From the NCBI RefSeq assembly GCF_000425585.1, contig NZ_KE384403.1:34035-98034 (forward strand): DNA of 64,000 nucleotides, read 5' to 3'. This document shows, piece after piece, positions 59,469 through 64,000 of the stretch. Origin of the DNA: Terrimonas ferruginea DSM 30193. Lineage in GTDB: Bacteria > Bacteroidota > Bacteroidia > Chitinophagales > Chitinophagaceae. Below the pieces are notes generated by a model. It was not told the origin of the DNA. It did no database searches and was given only the letters and a program-made list of their open reading frames with translations. The position numbers and the translations under genes are program-made. Within the stretch, counting starts at the first letter, position 1. Every line of letters begins with the position of its first letter.

Positions 59469-60071
59469 ATGAAATGGCTCTTATTCCTTCTACTACCGGC
59501 TTTATTCATTGGTTGTGCAGTTAGCAAAAATCCTGAGCGCAGCACCTTCCGCGGCCTGCAAAAAGGCAGGATCAAAGACGACACCAGTTATATCTATTCG
59601 CTTCCGTTTGCGCCCGGCAAGCGCTACCGTGTGATACAAGGCTATTTTTCCTCCATGACGCACAAGGAACGTGCGGCCATCGATTTCAATATGAAAGGCG
59701 CGAAAATACACGCGGCAAGAGGCGGCATCGTGGTGCGCGTAAAAGAAGATGGTACACGCGGCGGCATGAACAGCAAGTATCGCCTCGATGGCAACATGAT
59801 CATCATTCAACACAATGACAGTACGCGCGCAGGCTATTGGCACCTGGCACCCAATGGCGCTTATGTAAATGTGGGCGACACTGTTCAGCAGGGCCAACTT
59901 ATCGGGCTCAGCGGCAACACCGGTTATACGTCCATGCCGCATTTGCATTTCCTGGTATGGAAGCGCACAGCTGACGGACAATGGCACCAGATCGGTACGC
60001 GGTTTCGCACAAACAAAGGCATTACTTACCTTCGGCCTTTCCAGCGTTACCGTAATCCAGAAAAGAAGTAA
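59469..60071 (+). CDS. M23-family lipoprotein peptidase (LytM-like)
   Basis: 200 residues from ATG 59469-59471. Lipoprotein signal (MKWLLFLLLPALFIGCAVSK, lipobox FIGC). The M23 domain (about 70-185) has the His/Asp zinc site in HKERAAIDFNMKGAKIHAAR and the catalytic HLHF in TSMPHLHFLVWKRTADGQWH. It cleaves peptidoglycan cross-links, probably outside the inner membrane. An upstream frame to 59409 has no signal sequence. Its stop abuts the GTG start of pnuC. Confidence 0.88.
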   Translation: MKWLLFLLLPALFIGCAVSKNPERSTFRGLQKGRIKDDTSYIYSLPFAPGKRYRVIQGYFSSMTHKERAAIDFNMKGAKIHAARGGIVVRVKEDGTRGGMNSKYRLDGNMIIIQHNDSTRAGYWHLAPNGAYVNVGDTVQQGQLIGLSGNTGYTSMPHLHFLVWKRTADGQWHQIGTRFRTNKGITYLRPFQRYRNPEKK

Positions 60072-60692
60072 GTGAGTTTTTCCGAGATATTAGATCAGTT
60101 CGTCAGCCAGCTCCGCGAGACAACTCCTTTAGAGTTCGTGGGTGTTATTGCCGGCATTGTGAGTGTATGGTTCAGCCGCAAAGAACATATTCTTGTTTAT
60201 CCCACCGGCCTCATCAACACCATGATCTATGTTTACCTCAGTTTCAAATTCCACCTCATTGGCGAGGCAACCGTAAACATTTATTACACGATCATGAGTT
60301 TATACGGCTGGTTTCTCTGGTCGCGGAGAAATGAACAGCACGAACATATGCTGCGTGTCACCTTTTCCAGCCGCAGCATGGTGATTAAACAGTTAGCCTT
60401 TTTTATCGCGCTGTATGCCGCACTTTATTTTGCATTAACCTCGTTGAAAAATAATTTCTTCGACGGCGTTATTCCCTGGGGCGACGGCTTTGCAACGGCC
60501 TCGGCCTTCACCGGCATGTGGCTGATGGCGCGCAAAAAAGTAGAGAGCTGGTATTGGTGGATTGTTACCAACATCGCTTCCATCCCTTTGTATTTTGTAA
60601 AAGGGCTCGTGTTCACCAGCGTTTATTATGTGGTGTTATTAGCCATGGCTTTCTGGGGATTAAATGAATGGAGGAAAAGAGCCCATGCTTAA
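60072..60692 (+). CDS. pnuC: PnuC-family nicotinamide riboside/mononucleotide transporter
   Basis: 206 residues from GTG 60072-60074 (MSFSEILDQFVSQL), directly after the M23 stop. Seven membrane helices; PnuC features include GVIAGIVSVWFSRKEHILVY, INIYYTIMSLYGWFLWSRR-like YYTIMSLYGWFLW and GDGFATASAFTGMWLMARKK, WYWWIVTNIASIPLYFVKGL. Next to the NadR kinase, so the pair imports and phosphorylates nicotinamide riboside for NAD salvage. Confidence 0.92.
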   Translation: MSFSEILDQFVSQLRETTPLEFVGVIAGIVSVWFSRKEHILVYPTGLINTMIYVYLSFKFHLIGEATVNIYYTIMSLYGWFLWSRRNEQHEHMLRVTFSSRSMVIKQLAFFIALYAALYFALTSLKNNFFDGVIPWGDGFATASAFTGMWLMARKKVESWYWWIVTNIASIPLYFVKGLVFTSVYYVVLLAMAFWGLNEWRKRAHA

Positions 60693-61227
60693 AAAGATCG
60701 TCATCATAGGGCCCGAGAGCACCGGCAAAAGCACACTCAGCGCGCAGCTCGCTACTTATTACGGCACTTCCTGGTGCCCGGAGTTTGCGCGGGAATATTT
60801 GTTGAAAAATGGTCCGCAGTATACATACGAAGATCTTCTTCCGATTGCCAAAGGACAACTCGCACTCGAAGATCAGTTTGCACAAACACAATTAAACAGC
60901 GCTAAACCCAACGGTCCGCTCTTTATCGATACCGATATGTATGTGATGAAAGTGTGGGGCGAGTTTGTTTTCGATCGGTGCCACAAGTTTATTCTCGACC
61001 AGATCGCTGCCCGCCACTACGATGGTTACCTGCTTTGCGATATCGACCTGCCCTGGGAACCGGATCAGTTGCGCGAACACCCCGACCTCGCTTCCCGTCA
61101 GCGCCTGTTCAATATTTATAAAGATTTACTGGTAAATCAATCTACGCCCTGGGAAGAGATCGGCGGAAATTATGAAGATCGCCTGGCCGCTGCCATCAGG
61201 GCAACGGATCATTTTTTGGCGGGTTGA
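60685..61227 (+). CDS. NadR-like nicotinamide riboside kinase
   Basis: 180 residues from ATG 60685-60687, which overlaps the pnuC end by 8 nt. Walker A: IIGPESTGKSTLSAQLATYY; the family-typical PEFAREYLLKNG, FIDTDMYVMKVWGEF, YLLCDIDLPWEPDQLREHP follow. An alternative ATG at 60664 exists, but GGAGG at 60670-60674 (10 nt before 60685) is a rare true Shine-Dalgarno and supports the inner start. Lacks the HTH and NMN adenylyltransferase domains of enterobacterial NadR, so it is kinase-only. Confidence 0.88.
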   Translation: MLKKIVIIGPESTGKSTLSAQLATYYGTSWCPEFAREYLLKNGPQYTYEDLLPIAKGQLALEDQFAQTQLNSAKPNGPLFIDTDMYVMKVWGEFVFDRCHKFILDQIAARHYDGYLLCDIDLPWEPDQLREHPDLASRQRLFNIYKDLLVNQSTPWEEIGGNYEDRLAAAIRATDHFLAG

Positions 61228-61955
61228 GTCTTGGGCTCTTCTTTCTTTTTTACTTCCAGCCCTATTATTTCTTTTATATCCGGATCGGGAAATAAGAACG
61301 CCATCTGTTGCGCAATCTTTGTTGCGCGGCCGCTCACATAGGGTGAGGGTGGTTTTACTTTGTATCGTTTCGGGCTCGGCAAGCAAGCCGCTACCAGTGC
61401 CGCTTCCCGCCGGTTGAGATCCTTTGCCGGTTTGCCGAAATAAGATTGTGCGGCCGCTTCAATACCGAATATGCCATCGCCCATTTCCGATACATTCAGG
61501 TATACTTCGAGAATTCTTTCCTTACTCCAGAATGTTTCGATCATGAAGGTGAAGTAAGCTTCCAGTCCTTTGCGGAAATACCCGCCTCCCTGCCACAGGA
61601 ATACATTTTTTGCCACCTGCTGGCTGATGGTACTTCCTCCGCGCTGACGGCCCGGCTTCTTTTCGTTATACTTCATCGCCTTTTCAATGCTCTTCCAATC
61701 AAAGCCCCGGTGATCGGCGAACAATTGATCTTCGGAGGCTATCACGGCCAGCTTTGCTTCAAAGGAAATATTGTTGCGGCTTACATAATCGCGTTTCATG
61801 CCATGGCCCGTCACCCAGCTCACAAATTGTGTAACGGTAATCGGCGGATTGACCCACCTAAGCAGGATGATGTAAACGAATTGCGCGATGAAGAGTATGA
61901 GCAGGATCCGTTTTGTCCATCTCCATATTTTGGAAAATACTCCGACTGTTGCCAT
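61209..61955 (-). CDS. mtgA: Monofunctional peptidoglycan glycosyltransferase
   Basis: 248 residues from ATG 61953-61955. An N-terminal membrane helix (MATVGVFSKIWRWTKRILL, LILFIAQFVYIILL) and a GT51 domain: SEDQLFADHRGFDWKSIEKA with the catalytic Glu, RGGSTISQQVAKNVFLWQGG, ERILEVYLNVSEMGDGIFGI and EAALVAACLPSPKRYK. Polymerises lipid II into glycan strands without a transpeptidase domain. The upstream frame to 62123 has no homology. The 3' end overlaps NadR by 19 nt (convergent). Confidence 0.92.
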   Translation of the reverse strand: MATVGVFSKIWRWTKRILLILFIAQFVYIILLRWVNPPITVTQFVSWVTGHGMKRDYVSRNNISFEAKLAVIASEDQLFADHRGFDWKSIEKAMKYNEKKPGRQRGGSTISQQVAKNVFLWQGGGYFRKGLEAYFTFMIETFWSKERILEVYLNVSEMGDGIFGIEAAAQSYFGKPAKDLNRREAALVAACLPSPKRYKVKPPSPYVSGRATKIAQQMAFLFPDPDIKEIIGLEVKKKEEPKTQPAKK

Positions 61956-61980
61956 GCGCTGCAATATTAGACTTTCCGGT

Positions 61981-62508
61981 TTAAAATCCCTTGCGGCCGG
62001 GCATATGAAAATCGAGAACCTGTATCCTGAATTTTTTGCCCATCCGGAATTTTTTACGTCGCACGGCATTGAAGAGTCCGCGGCCGCCCCATTGTGTGAG
62101 CAGGGATCCATAGCCCATGGCAAATCCGGTGATCAGCGCTTCGTCACGTTTTTCCTGGCCGTTCAGCATCAGTCCGCCCGCCACCATAGCGGAGCCTGCC
62201 GTGATCAGTCCCAGTGTTTTAATGTCAACGGGAAATTTATTTTTCCGGCGGGGAATTAATACAGCTTTCACGTCCCTGGCCGGAACCGGTTTACCAAATA
62301 GATAGATGGTGTCATTGTAGAGTAGGGTGATCATGCCCGCATGAATGGAATCGTTGCGCATTTCCACCATGATATAATCTCCTTCGGAATAAGTTCTTTT
62401 TTTCTTTATTCCTTTTTTGATAAACAAATAGCTGGGAGTAGGGGAATATTGAGCCGACAGCCCGGTGAGGGAAAAAAGGGCAATGGTTAAAATAAGCAGC
62501 GGGCGCAT
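61981..62508 (-). CDS. Secreted hypothetical protein
   Basis: 175 residues. Signal peptide MRPLLILTIALFSLTGLSAQ, then a beta-rich domain (YSEGDYIMVEMRNDSIHAGM, LYNDTIYLFGKPVPARDVKA) and a two-helix hydrophobic region (DIKTLGLITAGSAMVAGGLM, ALITGFAMGYGSLLTQWGG), with the basic C-terminus VRRKKFRMGKKFRIQVLDFH. Not assigned to a known family. TAAGTTTG (complement of 62513-62520) lies directly at the start codon, so a leaderless transcript is possible. Confidence 0.72.
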   Translation of the reverse strand: MRPLLILTIALFSLTGLSAQYSPTPSYLFIKKGIKKKRTYSEGDYIMVEMRNDSIHAGMITLLYNDTIYLFGKPVPARDVKAVLIPRRKNKFPVDIKTLGLITAGSAMVAGGLMLNGQEKRDEALITGFAMGYGSLLTQWGGRGLFNAVRRKKFRMGKKFRIQVLDFHMPGRKGF

Positions 62509-62520
62509 GGCCCAAACTTA

Positions 62521-62981
62521 CGAATCAATCCAGCAGTTTTTTGTTAAAAAAAGAGATTAATCTTTCAGAAGAGTTTAAGGTGAGATTGGCAGAATTGGGT
62601 ATGTCTAAAAGCAAGACTATTGCTTTGTTAGGTATAAAGAAACAACATTCGAAGAAATAATAGCAGTACCCCAATCAATGTGCTGGATGTTTCTGGAAAG
62701 CGATGTTCAGGAAGCTATTCCTTCGATGTTAAAAATCAACCGGGAACAGATGTTTGAGTCATTTCCCAAAGCGGAAAAGTCGTCCTTAACTGCTATACTC
62801 TTAGACTCGAAAGCCTGACTATAATCGATTTTAAAGATCCCAAAACTATGATATCGAGCATTAAGAAAAAGAAGCTTATTAATTTTGTGGGTTTTTGCCG
62901 ACGTTTGCCCCAAGAATAATAAATTAATGTGCGGTGATGAAACCAATTACCGCACATGTTGTCCAAACCAACCACCATCGT
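62521..62981. other. AT-rich intergenic stretch with possible gene relics and a hairpin
   Basis: Low in GC. Two short frames read like pieces of genes: one reading INLSEEFKVRLAELGMSKSK then TIALLGIKKQHSKK (62554-62660, no ATG), and one reading FEEIIAVPQSMCWMFLESDV then QEAIPSMLKINREQMFES (about 62648-62818, no ATG). Neither has a start in place, so relics are likely. A perfect 9-bp hairpin atgtgcggt/accgcacat lies at 62927-62957, 25 nt before the RHS start. No promoter of the TAnnTTTG type was found here. Confidence 0.45.
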
Positions 62982-64000
62982 ATGCCGAAGCGTCACCTGT
63001 TGCTGCATTTACTGCCGTGTCGTGCAGTAAATATTTTTTTCCTTTCTATTTTAGTTGGATCAACCGTACGTGCGCAGGCCCCGGCCGTCTATCCCGCGGG
63101 TTCGAAGATCAACTGGGTACGCACCTGGGATGCGGTAGGACCGGAGACGAACCCCGACAACCTGATCACACGCCCGTTGACCGATGTGCGCATGGCCACG
63201 CAATACATGGATGGCGTAGGCAGACCGGTGCAGACGGTGATCAAACAAGGGTCATTAATTACAGGCGGCACGGCCACTGACTTAACCAGTACGGTGGTGT
63301 ATGATGAACTCGGCCGCGAGCAGTATCAGTTTTTACCCGCTCCTGCTAATACAACCAACGGGAATACAAGTGTAACCGATGGTTTGTTTAAACGCAACCC
63401 GTTTGAACAACAAAATGCCTTTTATAGCAGTAGCAATGCCGCGCTGAACCCGGTTGCGGGACAAGGCGAGACCTATTACTATGGCAAGACGGAATTTGAA
63501 GCCTCACCGCTGAGTCGTCCGTTGAAAGGCATGTCCCCGGGTAATAGCTGGGTGGGAGCGGCAAGAGGTGTGCAAACTTCTTACGTGCACAATACGGCTA
63601 CCGACGCGGTAAGGATCTGGAACCTGACATCGGTGAGTGGCGATTTTGCCGGTTATACAACACCCGGTATCTATCCCGAAGGAGAACTCTATAAAACGAT
63701 CACGACCGACGAACATGGTAAACAAGTGATCGAGTACAAGGACAAGGACGGGGTAGTGGTGTTGAAGAAAGTACAACTGACGGCCACGGCAGACAATGGA
63801 ACCGGCAGCGGGCATACCGGCTGGCTCTGTACTTATTATATCTACGACAAGCAAAATCGTTTAACCGGTGTGATCCAGCCACAGGGTTTTATCGACCTGG
63901 TGGCCAACAGCCTCACGTTTACCAGTATTATTTTGGAAGAACAGACCTTCCGCTACGCGTATGATGAGCGCGGCAGAATGATCGCCAAGCAAGTGCCCGG
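62982..64000 (+). CDS. DUF6443/RHS-repeat protein, N-terminal part (cut by window edge)
   Basis: From ATG 62982-62984, 339 codons are open to the right edge. A signal peptide is visible (VNIFFLSILVGSTVRAQA), then the DUF6443 start (RPLTDVRMATQYMDGVGRPV, QTVIKQGSLITGGTATDLTS, TVVYDELGREQYQFLPAPA), which precedes RHS/YD repeats in Bacteroidota. Repeat units of the YD type begin to appear near the edge (RYAYDERGRMIAKQVPG). Such proteins can be polymorphic toxins or cell-surface proteins; the C-terminal cargo is outside the window. Confidence 0.88.
   Translation, partial: MPKRHLLLHLLPCRAVNIFFLSILVGSTVRAQAPAVYPAGSKINWVRTWDAVGPETNPDNLITRPLTDVRMATQYMDGVGRPVQTVIKQGSLITGGTATDLTSTVVYDELGREQYQFLPAPANTTNGNTSVTDGLFKRNPFEQQNAFYSSSNAALNPVAGQGETYYYGKTEFEASPLSRPLKGMSPGNSWVGAARGVQTSYVHNTATDAVRIWNLTSVSGDFAGYTTPGIYPEGELYKTITTDEHGKQVIEYKDKDGVVVLKKVQLTATADNGTGSGHTGWLCTYYIYDKQNRLTGVIQPQGFIDLVANSLTFTSIILEEQTFRYAYDERGRMIAKQVP

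Noticed and set aside
62707..62946. 79-residue minus-strand frame in the AT-rich gap
   Set aside because: No homology features and no start context; likely chance.
1..64000. CRISPR arrays, rRNA and tRNA genes
   Set aside because: Looked for regularly spaced repeats and tRNA-like TTCGAATCC arms; none seen.

Overview
The window is a chromosomal segment of a Bacteroidota bacterium, most likely of the Chitinophagaceae/Chitinophaga lineage. This is inferred from protein content (alternative complex III, LytTR two-component systems, carboxypeptidase-regulatory-domain and outer-membrane beta-barrel proteins, DUF6443/RHS, DUF6787, DUF2891), from the near absence of Shine-Dalgarno sequences, and from promoter-like elements of the Bacteroidota type (TTG/TTTG, then TAnnTTTG). 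No rRNA, tRNA or CRISPR array was seen. Both ends cut a gene: an M28 peptidase on the left and an RHS/DUF6443 protein on the right.

Layout. 0-5.3 kb (minus strand) holds housekeeping genes: M28 peptidase (partial), rpiB, tatC, a CNNM/CorC protein, gmk and murA. 5.5-22.2 kb (minus) is one long respiratory cluster read from 22.2 kb downward: actA-B-C-D-E-F (alternative complex III), then ctaC and ctaD, heme O synthase, two subunit III proteins, subunit IV, SCO and DUF420. It encodes a complete quinol-to-oxygen chain plus assembly factors behind one strong promoter candidate. 22.4-30.0 kb holds a DUF6787-PurN fusion, a regulatory-domain secreted protein, a LytTR two-component pair next to an outer-membrane beta-barrel receptor, small conserved proteins and a GH25 lysozyme. 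30.1-32.4 kb is an accessory patch: an AbiE type IV toxin-antitoxin locus with a frameshifted toxin and well-formed operators, then a RAYT-type Y1 transposase. 32.5-42.2 kb returns to core genes (DUF2891, AhpD-like and AhpC peroxide defence, a second LytTR two-component system with a near-consensus LytTR box upstream, PcrA/UvrD helicase, a helical-repeat protein). 42.2-44.8 kb holds two tandem, related, terminator-ended putative non-coding RNAs followed by hipBA. 44.8-62.5 kb mixes an M28 peptidase, a HEPN Abi_2 protein, carbonic anhydrase, a CDGSH/ferredoxin fusion, a Na+/H+ antiporter, a single-domain asparaginase, trehalase, an OmpA lipoprotein, an MFS exporter, NFU, a saccharopine dehydrogenase-like enzyme, an orphan sigma region-2 protein, an M23 peptidase, the PnuC/NadR NAD-salvage pair and MtgA. 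62.5-63.0 kb is an AT-rich stretch with gene relics, followed by the RHS gene.

The most unusual item is the pair of paralogous RNA-like units at 42.3-42.5 and 42.8-43.0 kb. Each has three copies of a short motif, a divergent centre and an almost identical 3' terminator domain. Next in interest are the AbiE locus with a one-base toxin frameshift, the DUF6787-PurN fusion, the LytTR box at 35.64 kb, the 46-bp palindrome ahead of ahpC, and a dispersed 40-nt repeat that supplies the last codons of the trehalase gene.
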